DNA of 41,151 nt. It comes from UBA1783 sp964449115. GTDB taxonomy: Bacteria > Bacillota_I > Bacilli_A > Erysipelotrichales > Erysipelotrichaceae. The notes under the pieces are model-generated. The model was not told the DNA's origin and made no database searches. It saw nothing but the letters and a program-made list of their open reading frames with translations. Position numbers and translations under genes: made by a program. The stretch lies in assembly GCA_964449115.1 (NCBI GenBank), contig CAYUXW010000013.1:1-41151 (forward strand). The letters run 5' to 3'. This document shows, piece after piece, positions 32,205 through 40,207 of this stretch (position 1 is its first letter; each line of letters begins with the position of its first letter).

Positions 32205-33773
32205 ATGGAAAAGAAACCTGTTGTATTAATTGTTATGGATGGTATTGGTATCAATGAAAAATCGGATGGCAATGCTGTTAAAAATGCTTATACCCCTACA
32301 TTAGATAAATTATGGGCTACTTGCCCTCATACAGCTATCGCTGCACATGGTGAAGCTGTAGGTTTACCTTCAGATGAGGATATGGGAAACTCTGAAGTTG
32401 GACATAATGCTCTGGGATGTGGACAAATATACTCACAAGGAGCTAAATTGGTTAATGAATCAATCGCTTCAAAAGAGATTTTTCGCTCAAAACTTTGGAA
32501 ATCTTTGGTAGAAAATGCTAAAGGTCATACTTTACATTTTATCGGTTTATTATCAGATGGTAATGTTCACTCACACATTTCTCATTTAGTTGCTATGATT
32601 ACTCAGGCTAAAGCGGAAGGACTGACAAAAGTCAGAGTTCATGCTTTACTAGATGGCAGAGATGTTGGACCTAGAACTGGTGAAATCTATGTTAAACAGT
32701 TAGAAGAAGAAATGGCTAAATTAAACGATTCAACTTTCGATGCTAGAATTGCTTCTGGTGGTGGAAGAATGGTTATCACTATGGACCGTTACGAAGCTAA
32801 CTGGAAAATGGTAGAGGATGGCTGGAAAATCCATGTTGAAGGTGAAGGAAGACAGTTTGCCAATGCTACTGAAGCTATCGAAACCTATCGTAAAGAATTA
32901 GATCTTGATGATCAATATTTGCCAGGTTTTGTAATTGCTGAAAATGGTCAACCTGTTGGAACTATTGATGATCATGATTCAGTTATTCTCTTTAACTTTA
33001 GAGGTGACAGAGCTTTAGAAATTTCCAGAGCTTTCGATAACAAAGACTTGCCTTACATCAAGCGCAATAAATATCCTTCAGTTATTTATGCTGGAATGCT
33101 TGAATATGATGGAGACTTGCATATACCAAATAACTATCTGGTTAATCCACCAAAAATTGAGCATACTTTATCTGAACTTCTGACTAAAGAGAAAATCAGT
33201 TCTTATGCTCTTAGTGAAACTCAGAAGTTTGGTCACGTTACTTATTTCTGGAACGGAAATAGAAGTGAAAAATTTGATGAAAATCTTGAAGTCTGGCAGG
33301 AAGTTAAATCTGATATCGTTCCATTTGACCAAAGACCTTGGATGAAAGCAGCTGAAATCACTGACTTACTGATTGAAGCAATGAGATCAAATAAATTCCA
33401 ATTTTTACGTGTAAACTATCCTAACGGGGATATGGTTGGTCATACTGGTGACTATGCTGCAACTATTGTTGGTGTAGGAGCCGTTGACTTGGCTATTACA
33501 AGAATATTGAAAGTAGCTGATGAAATGAACTATACCGTTGTTATCACTGCTGACCATGGTAATGCTGATGAAATGTATCAGAAAAGAAAGAGCCCAGATG
33601 CTCCAATTGTTCCTTTAACTGCTCATACCTTAAATAAGGTTCCATTCATTATTTATAATAATGATGTAGAAGTTAAGGAAGGTAATTTTAGTTTAAGTAA
33701 CGTAGCAGCAACCTTAGTTAAATTACTGGGATTAAAACCACACGAAAAATGGAATGAGAGTATTATTAAATAA
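32205..33773 (+). CDS. gpmI: 2,3-bisphosphoglycerate-independent phosphoglycerate mutase
   Basis: 522 residues, full length. It interconverts 3- and 2-phosphoglycerate in glycolysis and needs manganese. The metal Asp12 (VMDGIG) and the phosphoserine Ser63 in GNSEVGH are intact; DGRDVGPRTG and the C-terminal TADHGNADEM and TAHT metal motifs are also seen. TAGGAGG precedes the ATG. The usual gapA-pgk-tpi-eno neighbours are missing; a small export protein gene follows, overlapping by one base. Confidence 0.97.
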   Translation: MEKKPVVLIVMDGIGINEKSDGNAVKNAYTPTLDKLWATCPHTAIAAHGEAVGLPSDEDMGNSEVGHNALGCGQIYSQGAKLVNESIASKEIFRSKLWKSLVENAKGHTLHFIGLLSDGNVHSHISHLVAMITQAKAEGLTKVRVHALLDGRDVGPRTGEIYVKQLEEEMAKLNDSTFDARIASGGGRMVITMDRYEANWKMVEDGWKIHVEGEGRQFANATEAIETYRKELDLDDQYLPGFVIAENGQPVGTIDDHDSVILFNFRGDRALEISRAFDNKDLPYIKRNKYPSVIYAGMLEYDGDLHIPNNYLVNPPKIEHTLSELLTKEKISSYALSETQKFGHVTYFWNGNRSEKFDENLEVWQEVKSDIVPFDQRPWMKAAEITDLLIEAMRSNKFQFLRVNYPNGDMVGHTGDYAATIVGVGAVDLAITRILKVADEMNYTVVITADHGNADEMYQKRKSPDAPIVPLTAHTLNKVPFIIYNNDVEVKEGNFSLSNVAATLVKLLGLKPHEKWNESIIK

Positions 33774-34267
33774 TGGTTGAAGCTGTATTTAATTTCTTTA
33801 GTGCCCTGGGAAGCGAATTTGCCTTATTTATGATTTCGATGATTCCTCTTATTGAATTAAGAGGGGCAATAATCTTCGCTTCAGCTATTTGGTTTCCGTG
33901 GTATAAAGCATTACCTATTTGTATTCTCTCAAATATGCTTCCTGTTCCGTTTTTACTGATTTTTGGTATGAAAATTATTAAATATCTAAAAACTACCAAA
34001 CTTTTTGGCCCTTTCTTTACTAAATATGAAGAAAAGTTACATTCCAAAAGTGATGAAGTGGAAAAATATGGATTTTTCGCTCTTACAGTTTTTGTCGGTA
34101 TTCCTTTACCGGCTACTGGTGCCTGGAGTGGATCGTTGGTGGCTACAATTCTGCAGTTCAGCTTTAAGAAAGCTTTGCTATCAATCTTTTTGGGAGTCTG
34201 TATTGCAGCAATAATTATGACCCTTGCCAGTTATGGGGCTTTCGGGTTTTTAAGATTATTTCTTTAG
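33773..34267 (+). CDS. Small multidrug export family membrane protein
   Basis: 164 residues with about four hydrophobic segments. The landmarks SMIPLIELRGAI, a central positively charged loop and FVGIPLPATGAWSGSL match the small multidrug export (Sm_multidrug_ex) family. Despite the name, function is little studied. Its start shares one base with the gpmI stop (TAATG), so it is translationally coupled. A terminator follows. Confidence 0.87.
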   Translation: MVEAVFNFFSALGSEFALFMISMIPLIELRGAIIFASAIWFPWYKALPICILSNMLPVPFLLIFGMKIIKYLKTTKLFGPFFTKYEEKLHSKSDEVEKYGFFALTVFVGIPLPATGAWSGSLVATILQFSFKKALLSIFLGVCIAAIIMTLASYGAFGFLRLFL

Positions 34268-34290
34268 AAGGCTTAATTTAAGTCTTCTTT
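34266..34290 (+). terminator. Terminator of the gpmI operon
   Basis: 10-bp stem (AGAAGGCTTA / TAAGTCTTCT, one G-U pair), 3-base loop, then a short T run. It begins within the last codon. Confidence 0.75.
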
Positions 34291-34316
34291 TCTTATATAA
34301 TTAAAAGGGTGATTTT

Positions 34317-34802
34317 ATGAGAGTTATACATTTTGATCGAGCTAATGAAGAAAATGGTTATTTAAGTGTCTGGTATCCCTGCAGTTTCTTTGTTGATGGA
34401 TATAAATTCTGGTGTGTGGAGCAATATCTGCAATACCGCAAGGCTGTTATGTTCAATGATGATTACCGTGCTGAAAAACTTTTGAATGCCAAAGAAAGAA
34501 AAGAAATCATTGAATATGGCAAAGGTATTACCAATTATGTTGATAAAGTCTGGAATGCCAGAAGACACATCAACTTATATAAGGGCAACTATGCCAAGTT
34601 TTCTCAAAATAAGGAGCTAAGAGATTTACTTTTAAGTACCGAAGATATTGCCCTGGCAAAAGTAGGTAAAACCGATAAAGTCTGGGGTACAGGTTTAAAT
34701 TATGGAGACACAAGACTTTATAATCTTTCCAGATGGGAAGGTCTAAACCTGCACGGCTTTGCTTTGATGGAAGTAAGAGACACCATAAAAAAAGAAGTTT
34801 AA
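34317..34802 (+). CDS. NADAR family protein (YbiA / DUF1768)
   Basis: 161 residues, the usual size. NADAR proteins are N-glycosidases acting on ribose-linked compounds, from riboflavin-pathway intermediates to ADP-ribosylated guanine. Landmarks: VEQYLQYRKA (Glu35), KVWNARR, YAKFSQN and TDKVWGTGL. The usual Glu of the L-x-E-(A/S) motif before the final Asp-Trp is Lys115 here (LAKVGKTDKVWG), so activity may be altered; this alignment is by eye. AAGGGTGAT precedes the ATG and a TATAAT lies at 34296-34301. Confidence 0.88.
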   Translation: MRVIHFDRANEENGYLSVWYPCSFFVDGYKFWCVEQYLQYRKAVMFNDDYRAEKLLNAKERKEIIEYGKGITNYVDKVWNARRHINLYKGNYAKFSQNKELRDLLLSTEDIALAKVGKTDKVWGTGLNYGDTRLYNLSRWEGLNLHGFALMEVRDTIKKEV

Positions 34803-34811
34803 TAACTTCTT
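34792..34811 (-). terminator. Terminator of the DivIC gene
   Basis: 8-bp stem (AAGAAGTT / AACTTCTT), 4-base loop; on the minus strand followed by TTTTT. It overlaps both convergent stop codons and has a poor T tract on the plus strand. Confidence 0.75.
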
Positions 34812-35133
34812 AATCACCATCTTCAGTAAGAGGAGGAAGAACATATATCTGTTCATTTTCCTTAGTAATTAAATATTTACCCCTGGCAACTGAACTGACA
34901 TAGTTTTCATCTGTCAGTTTTTCTTTTTGTAACTCCAGACTTTCTTTTTCAGCTTCTAATCTAGCAATTTCTTTTTCAGATTCCTTAATATCTCCACGTA
35001 AAGAGAAGGTTGTTTTTATTTCTTTAGTTATCTGATAATACATACCCACCATTAAAACGGCTACTATTACAAGACCTAAAAATCTTACCAGTTTACCTAA
35101 TGGATTGAGCTTTTTAACCTTTTTCTTATTCAT
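34810..35133 (-). CDS. divIC: Septum formation initiator, DivIC/FtsB type
   Basis: 107 residues from the ATG at 35131-35133, with AAAGGTGG upstream; the in-frame GTG at 35142 overlaps that site. A basic cytoplasmic N-terminus (MNKKKVKKLN), one membrane segment (about 16-33), then an extracellular heptad-patterned coiled coil (about 40-75) rich in Glu and Lys, and a short C-terminal domain ending in the YVLPP region. It joins FtsL and DivIB in the divisome. The usual neighbours (S4-domain protein, S1 protein) are absent. Confidence 0.88.
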   Translation of the reverse strand: MNKKKVKKLNPLGKLVRFLGLVIVAVLMVGMYYQITKEIKTTFSLRGDIKESEKEIARLEAEKESLELQKEKLTDENYVSSVARGKYLITKENEQIYVLPPLTEDGD

Positions 35134-35216
35134 CTTTACCACCTTTTATCAAGTACTTTATTAAAACATTATTTATTAGCTTTTTCAAGGTTAAATATTT
35201 GAAAAATGTACTTCAA

Positions 35217-35225
35217 TGTTATATT
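35217..35225 (+). promoter_or_regulatory. Extended -10 promoter of the first SAM hydrolase-like gene
   Basis: TGT followed by TATATT (35220-35225), with TTTGAA at 35198-35203 as a possible -35 (16-base spacer). It covers the in-frame ATG at 35216, so that ATG cannot be the start. Confidence 0.5.
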
Positions 35226-35251
35226 CTAAAGGTATCAAGCGAGGTGTACTT

Positions 35252-36091
35252 ATGTTTCCACTAGTTTTACAATCTGATTTTGGCAGAGCTGATGGTGCAG
35301 TCAGTGCTATGTATGGCGTTGCCAATTGTGTTAATTCTGAAATCAGAATTTATGATCTGACTCATGATATTCCCCAATATGATATTTGGGAAGCAAGTTA
35401 TCGTTTAATCCAGACAATTAATTACTGGCCTAAAGGAAGTGTTTTTGTTTCGGTAGTAGATCCAGGAGTTGGAAGTGATCGAAAATCTGTTGTTATAAAA
35501 ACAAATAACGATACTTATGTGGTTACTCCAGACAATGGCACTTTAACTCATATTAAAAGAATATTAGGCATTAAGGAAGCTCGTATTCTTGATGAAAAAG
35601 TCAATAGACTTCCAAATTCAGGAGAAAGCTATACTTTCCACGGGCGTGATATTTACGCTTATACTGGGGCAAGACTTGCTTCTGGGTTGATTGAATTTGA
35701 ACAAATTGGTCCTTCATTTGATGTTGAGGAAATAGTCGAATTGCCTGTGGCTAAGGCTACCATTGAAAATGATGTCATAACTGGAACTATTGATGTATTG
35801 GATGTAAGGTATGGTTCATTATGGACAAATATTCCTCGTAAACTATTTAAGCAATTGAATATCAATCATGGAGACAAAATCAATGTCGATATTACGAACA
35901 ATACGCGTACTGTATATAGCAATCATTTGGTTTATGCCAGAAGTTTTGCTGATGTTCATATTGGTGAATCTTTGTTATATATAAACTCGCTGGATTGTGT
36001 AGCTGTTGCTATCAATCAAGGTAGTTTTGCCAATGCCTATAATATTGGAACAGGCATTGCCTGGCAGGTTGAACTCAGAAAAATTGCTTGA
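35252..36091 (+). CDS. SAM hydroxide adenosyltransferase family protein (DUF62), copy 1
   Basis: 279 residues from the ATG at 35252, with GAGGTG upstream. This family cleaves SAM at C5' with water (hydrolase) or halide (fluorinase, chlorinase). Landmarks: SDFGRADGAVSAM, VVDPGVGSDRK (Asp70, Arg77), VTPDNGTLTH, FHGRDIYAYTGARLA (His130) and RYGSLWTN. The Asp-Arg-His triad of the SAM hydrolases is intact. It is separated by about 140 bases, with a new promoter, from the ECF transporter operon that follows. It is more distant from copies 2 and 3 than those are from each other. The physiological substrate is unproven. Confidence 0.88.
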   Translation: MFPLVLQSDFGRADGAVSAMYGVANCVNSEIRIYDLTHDIPQYDIWEASYRLIQTINYWPKGSVFVSVVDPGVGSDRKSVVIKTNNDTYVVTPDNGTLTHIKRILGIKEARILDEKVNRLPNSGESYTFHGRDIYAYTGARLASGLIEFEQIGPSFDVEEIVELPVAKATIENDVITGTIDVLDVRYGSLWTNIPRKLFKQLNINHGDKINVDITNNTRTVYSNHLVYARSFADVHIGESLLYINSLDCVAVAINQGSFANAYNIGTGIAWQVELRKIA

Positions 36092-36116
36092 CATAATCGA
36101 GTTTACTAAATAGAAT
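36088..36116 (+). promoter_or_regulatory. Promoter of the ECF transporter operon
   Basis: Consensus -35 TTGACA (36088-36093), overlapping the stop of copy 1, 17-base spacer, -10 TAGAAT (36111-36116). The expected start is near 36123, giving a leader of about 109 bases. Confidence 0.7.
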
Positions 36117-36122
36117 AAACCC

Positions 36123-36231
36123 ATAAGGGAAGATGTTTGTTTATTAAATGACATCCTTTGTGGATGTCGTTTTATATTTTAGGGCAATAACACTTTTGTG
36201 TCGAATATATTGCAAGAAAAGGAGAAATATT
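36123..36231 (+). promoter_or_regulatory. Structured leader of the ECF operon, candidate attenuator or riboswitch
   Basis: Two hairpins lie in the untranslated leader. The first (36150-36168) has a perfect 7-bp stem GACATCC / GGATGTC, 5-base loop and GTTTTATATTTT after it, like an intrinsic terminator inside the leader. Upstream GATGT (36132-36136) can instead pair with ACATC (36151-36155), which would block it. The second (36184-36213) joins GCAATA to TATTGC with an inner ACAC / GTGT pair, 4 bases before AAAAGGAG. I recognise no known riboswitch class. Confidence 0.45.
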
Positions 36232-36810
36232 ATGAAAAAAGAAAGTATTGGAAAAATTTTGTTAGGAAAATGGAACACTAAAACTATTGTTGGTGTAGCT
36301 ATTGGTATTGCTTTATTTGCCGTATTGATGATTTATGGCTCAATTAAAGTATTTACCAATACAAATCTGTCATTGGCTATGCTTGTTCCTGTTATCGTTG
36401 GTGGTTTGTTTGGACCTCTTCCAGCTGCTTTAGCTTGTGGTTTAGGAAACGTTTTAGCTGACCTGATTGGTGGCTGGGGCTTATGGTTTGACTGGTCAAT
36501 CGGTAATGCGGCATTAGGCTTTATCGTAGGCTGTTTAAAACTATATGGTGCTAATATTGAAGATGGTGTTTTTGAAGTCAAGCATATGGTCATCTATACT
36601 GTATTAGCTGTATTAGGTAATATTCTGGCTTTTGGTGTTATTACTCCAGTTTTCACTAAAATCTTATTTGGTGGAGAGTTAAGCATCACTATTACACAAG
36701 GCTGGTTTGCTGTTGTATCTAACGCTACAGTACTTGTCGTTGCTGGTATTCCTATCTTAAAAGCTTTAGCTGCTAGAAATGCTCGTGGCAAAAACCTAGT
36801 AAAAGAATAA
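36232..36810 (+). CDS. ECF transporter substrate-binding S component
   Basis: 192 residues from the ATG at 36232, which follows AAAGGAG; an earlier in-frame start at 36148 precedes the leader hairpins. About five to six membrane segments. The stretch NTNLSLAMLVPVIVGGLFGP followed by GNVLADLIGG and WSIGNAALGFIVG is like the UPF0397-type and related S components. It binds the substrate and docks on the energizing AAT module. The substrate is unknown; neighbouring SAM hydrolase-like genes hint at a nucleoside or adenosyl-related compound or a methionine-cycle compound. Confidence 0.88.
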   Translation: MKKESIGKILLGKWNTKTIVGVAIGIALFAVLMIYGSIKVFTNTNLSLAMLVPVIVGGLFGPLPAALACGLGNVLADLIGGWGLWFDWSIGNAALGFIVGCLKLYGANIEDGVFEVKHMVIYTVLAVLGNILAFGVITPVFTKILFGGELSITITQGWFAVVSNATVLVVAGIPILKALAARNARGKNLVKE

Positions 36811-36811
36811 T

Positions 36812-38524
36812 ATGTCAAAATCGCCTATTATTGAATTTAAAGATTTCACGTTTAGATATAGTTCTCAAACGGAGCCGACTTTAAAGAATATAAATTTAAC
36901 AATATATGAGGGGGAAAAGGTGCTTATCCTTGGACCGAGTGGTTGTGGGAAAAGTACTATGGCTAATTGTATTAATGGCCTTGTTCCCTTCTCATATCCA
37001 GGCGAAATTAAAGGATCTTGTAAAATTGCTGGAACTGAAACTTCATCTTCTAGCATTTTTAATTTAAGTGGTGTTGTAGGCACAGTACTGCAAGATTCTG
37101 ATGCCCAGTTTGTTGGTTTATCTGTCGGTGGAGACATTGCTTATGCACTGGAAAACGATAATATGCCACGAGAAGAGATGCTTCCACGTGTATTAAACTC
37201 TGCTACCCTTGTTGGTATGCACGAATTCTTAGAACATGTTCCTTACAATCTTTCTGGCGGACAGAAACAACGCGTTTCCTTAGCTGGTATTATGCACGAT
37301 CATGTTAAGATTCTTCTTTTCGATGAGCCCTTAGCCGCTCTTGACCCTCAGATGGGAAATCAGGCTATCGATCTGATTGATAAAATTCAAAAAAACAATA
37401 ACTGTACTGTTATTATTATTGAACATCGTTTAGAAGATGTTTTATATCGTCCTGTTGATCGAATCATTCTGCTTGAAGATGGACAAATTGTTGCTGATAT
37501 GACTCCTAATGAATTGCTTTGTTCAAATATTATTGTTGAAAAAGGAATCAGGGAACCTTTATATCTTCAGGCTTTAAAGATGGCTGGCTGTAATGTCACC
37601 ATTGAAGATAACCCATGTAATGTTTTTGATATCAATCTTGATAAATATAAAGATCAGCTGGTATCTTATTACACTAGTGTTGATACAGGTAAACCTGAAG
37701 AAGAAAAAGAAATTGTATTAGAAGTAAAGAATGTTGATTTTTCTTACGATAAGAAAAAGGCCCTGGAAAATGTTTCTTTCTCCATCAACAAAGCTGATAA
37801 AATTGCTGTCGTTGGAAAAAATGGCGCTGGAAAATCAACAGTTGCTAAACTTATTTGCGGCATTCTTCGTCCTGATAAAGGGGAGGTCTTTTTAGAAGGA
37901 GTTAATTATTTGAACTACTCAATTAGAGAGTTAGGACAAAAAATAGGTTATGTTATGCAGAATCCTAACCAGATGCTGGTTAAAGATATTATTAAAGAAG
38001 AAGTTTCCTTAGGTTTGGTACTTAATAATCGACCTGAAGAAGAAATTGAAAAAAACGTTGAAGAAGCAATGAAAAAATGTGATATCTGGCCTATGAGAAA
38101 CTGGCCTATTTCTGTTGTCAGTTATGGGCAGAAAAAGCGTGTCACAATTGCTTCTATTTTAGCAATGAACCCTGAAATAATTATTCTAGATGAACCTACT
38201 GCTGGACAGGACTACCGAGTTTATACTGAAATAATGTCTTTCTTAGAAAAACTCAATCAGGATTTTGGTATTACAATTTTATTTATCACTCACGATATGC
38301 ACCTGGCAATTGAATATACTGACAGAGCAATCGTTTTTGCCGATGGAAAATGTATTGGAGATGATTCAGTATTCAAGATTTTATCTGATAACGATATTAT
38401 CGAACAGGCAAGTCTGAAACAAACATCACTTTACTCTTTAGCTACAAGAATAGGCTTAAATCCTGAAAGCTTTATTGAATCCTTCATCGTAGCAGAAAGG
38501 AGAAAACGTCATGAAAAATCTTAA
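36812..38524 (+). CDS. ECF transporter ATPase, two fused ABC domains
   Basis: 570 residues, two ABC ATPase domains in one chain as in YkoD. Domain 1: Walker A GPSGCGKST (41-49), signature LSGGQ (147-151), Walker B LLFDE (168-172). Domain 2: Walker A GKNGAGKST (335-343), a degenerate signature VSYGQ (436-440), Walker B IIILDE (456-461). It hydrolyses ATP on the cytoplasmic side to drive uptake. It starts one base after the S component stop with only a weak ribosome binding site, so it is translationally coupled, and overlaps the T component start by 14 bases. Confidence 0.94.
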   Translation: MSKSPIIEFKDFTFRYSSQTEPTLKNINLTIYEGEKVLILGPSGCGKSTMANCINGLVPFSYPGEIKGSCKIAGTETSSSSIFNLSGVVGTVLQDSDAQFVGLSVGGDIAYALENDNMPREEMLPRVLNSATLVGMHEFLEHVPYNLSGGQKQRVSLAGIMHDHVKILLFDEPLAALDPQMGNQAIDLIDKIQKNNNCTVIIIEHRLEDVLYRPVDRIILLEDGQIVADMTPNELLCSNIIVEKGIREPLYLQALKMAGCNVTIEDNPCNVFDINLDKYKDQLVSYYTSVDTGKPEEEKEIVLEVKNVDFSYDKKKALENVSFSINKADKIAVVGKNGAGKSTVAKLICGILRPDKGEVFLEGVNYLNYSIRELGQKIGYVMQNPNQMLVKDIIKEEVSLGLVLNNRPEEEIEKNVEEAMKKCDIWPMRNWPISVVSYGQKKRVTIASILAMNPEIIILDEPTAGQDYRVYTEIMSFLEKLNQDFGITILFITHDMHLAIEYTDRAIVFADGKCIGDDSVFKILSDNDIIEQASLKQTSLYSLATRIGLNPESFIESFIVAERRKRHEKS

Positions 38525-39362
38525 TATTATCAATCTGACAAAGGGAGAAACCTTCCTGCATCAACTTTCTGGTACTACTAAGGTCAGACTATTTGCTGTT
38601 TTGATGGTTTATGTAACAATGTCTTTTGACTTGCCAATAATTCTTCCATTATTTATTATCACAATTATCGGCTTAGTTTCTTTAAAACCAAGTTGGAAAG
38701 TAATTAAACCTGTCGTTATTTTTGTTGTCGCTATGAACATTGTTAATATTATTCTGTTCTGGTTAGCTAATCCACTTTGTGGGCTTGAATATACTGGTGA
38801 TCAGACTGTTTTATTTGCTTTTACCGATTATTTAATTGTTACTAGAGGAACTTTCTGGTATTTAACAATTAGGCTGTTAAAGATGCTGACTTCATTTACC
38901 ACTTCTTTAGTCTTCATTATGTCTATAACTCCAAGTGAGCTGGCTGCTGGTTTGACCTCTTTAGGTTTTCCTTATAAACTTGGCAGTATTGTAGAGTTGG
39001 CTTTCAGATACATTCCTGATATCTCTAGAGACTTTGAAAACATCTCTGTTTCAATGCAGTGTCGAGGCTTAGAGTTAGATGCCAAAAGAATAAAACCTAT
39101 TGAGCGTTTAAAACAGATGATTATTATTCTAATTCCTTTAATTGTTACCTCATTTGACAGAGTTGGTAATATTTCCAATGCTATGGATTTAAGAGGTTTT
39201 GGTAAAGGCAAGAAAAGATCATATTATTCAGAATACCCAGAAAGAAGAAATGACAAAATCTTTAAAGTTATCTACCTGCTAGTTGCAGTTTTCTGTGCTT
39301 ACTATATCATCTCAGGTATTATCACTCCTCGTGATCCTAAGATGTGGATTTATTGGAGTTAA
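38511..39362 (+). CDS. ECF transporter transmembrane T component (EcfT/CbiQ family)
   Basis: 283 residues with about five membrane segments. The two coupling-helix signatures are present: MQCRGLELD and MDLRGFGKG, the XRG motifs that contact the ATPases. GAAAGGAG lies within the end of the ATPase gene and serves this ATG. It completes a dedicated (group I) S-AA-T transporter rather than using a shared ECF module. The downstream SAM hydrolase-like gene follows after 2 bases. Confidence 0.93.
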   Translation: MKNLNIINLTKGETFLHQLSGTTKVRLFAVLMVYVTMSFDLPIILPLFIITIIGLVSLKPSWKVIKPVVIFVVAMNIVNIILFWLANPLCGLEYTGDQTVLFAFTDYLIVTRGTFWYLTIRLLKMLTSFTTSLVFIMSITPSELAAGLTSLGFPYKLGSIVELAFRYIPDISRDFENISVSMQCRGLELDAKRIKPIERLKQMIIILIPLIVTSFDRVGNISNAMDLRGFGKGKKRSYYSEYPERRNDKIFKVIYLLVAVFCAYYIISGIITPRDPKMWIYWS

Positions 39363-39364
39363 TT

Positions 39365-40207
39365 ATGAAATATCCATCCATTGTTATGATGACAGATTTT
39401 GGGGCTGATAATGTCAGCGTTTGTGCTATGAAAGGTGTTTGTAGCACTATCTGTTCTGATTTAATCACAACTGATCTTACACATTCAGTTACACCATTTA
39501 ACACCTGGGAAGCCAGTGCCTATCTGATGTATGTTGAACCATTCTGGCCTAAGGGAACCGTTTTTGTCAGTGTTGTTGACCCTGGTGTGGGCACAAAACG
39601 AAAAGCCTGTGTGGCTAAATTAAAAGATGGCAACTATGTTGTTACTCCAGACAACGGTACCTTAACTCATGTCTTTTATGAAGTCGGAATACAAGAAGTA
39701 AGAGAAATTGATGAATCAATTAATCGATTGCCGTCAACTAAAAACACTTCAGTTTTTCATGGCCGTGATCTGTTTGCTTATTGTGCTGCCAGATTAGCGG
39801 CTAATATTATTTCTTTTGAAGAAGTTGGTCCTCTCTATCCTGTTGAAGACATTATTTTACATGACACTTTCTACAATCCTGTTATCAAAGAGAACCACAT
39901 CGAAGGATTAATTACTTCAGTTTTCAAACACTTTGGTAATTTATTTACCAATATATACTTTGAAGATTTTAATAAAGCCGGTTTTAATGAAGGCGATTAC
40001 GTTAATGTTAAAATAAGTTATAAAAACGAAATAAAATTCAATCAGAAAGTATTATATCAAAAATCATTTGGATACGTTGATGTTAATCAACCAATCCTCT
40101 TTAATGGTTCAAGCCTGGTAATCTGTCTAGCTTTAAATCAAGGCAGTTTTGCTAATGTCTATAATATCTCTTCTGGTAAAGATTGGAGGATTGAATTTAC
40201 TAAATGA
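39365..40207 (+). CDS. SAM hydroxide adenosyltransferase family protein (DUF62), copy 2
   Basis: 280 residues from the ATG at 39365, with TTGGAG upstream; an earlier in-frame ATG at 39344 overlaps the T component. Landmarks: MMTDFGADNVSVCAMKG, VVDPGVGTKRK (Asp72, Arg79), VTPDNGTLTH, FHGRDLFAYCAARLA (His132) and the classical FGNLFTN. It keeps the most canonical SAM-site motifs of the three copies and the hydrolase triad. It is in one operon with the ECF transporter and overlaps copy 3 by 4 bases (ATGA). Confidence 0.88.
   Translation: MKYPSIVMMTDFGADNVSVCAMKGVCSTICSDLITTDLTHSVTPFNTWEASAYLMYVEPFWPKGTVFVSVVDPGVGTKRKACVAKLKDGNYVVTPDNGTLTHVFYEVGIQEVREIDESINRLPSTKNTSVFHGRDLFAYCAARLAANIISFEEVGPLYPVEDIILHDTFYNPVIKENHIEGLITSVFKHFGNLFTNIYFEDFNKAGFNEGDYVNVKISYKNEIKFNQKVLYQKSFGYVDVNQPILFNGSSLVICLALNQGSFANVYNISSGKDWRIEFTK

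Noticed and set aside
36150..36168. Hairpin read simply as the terminator of the first DUF62 gene
   Set aside because: Not excluded, but a consensus promoter lies upstream of it, so it would also fall inside the ECF operon leader; reported as a candidate attenuator instead.
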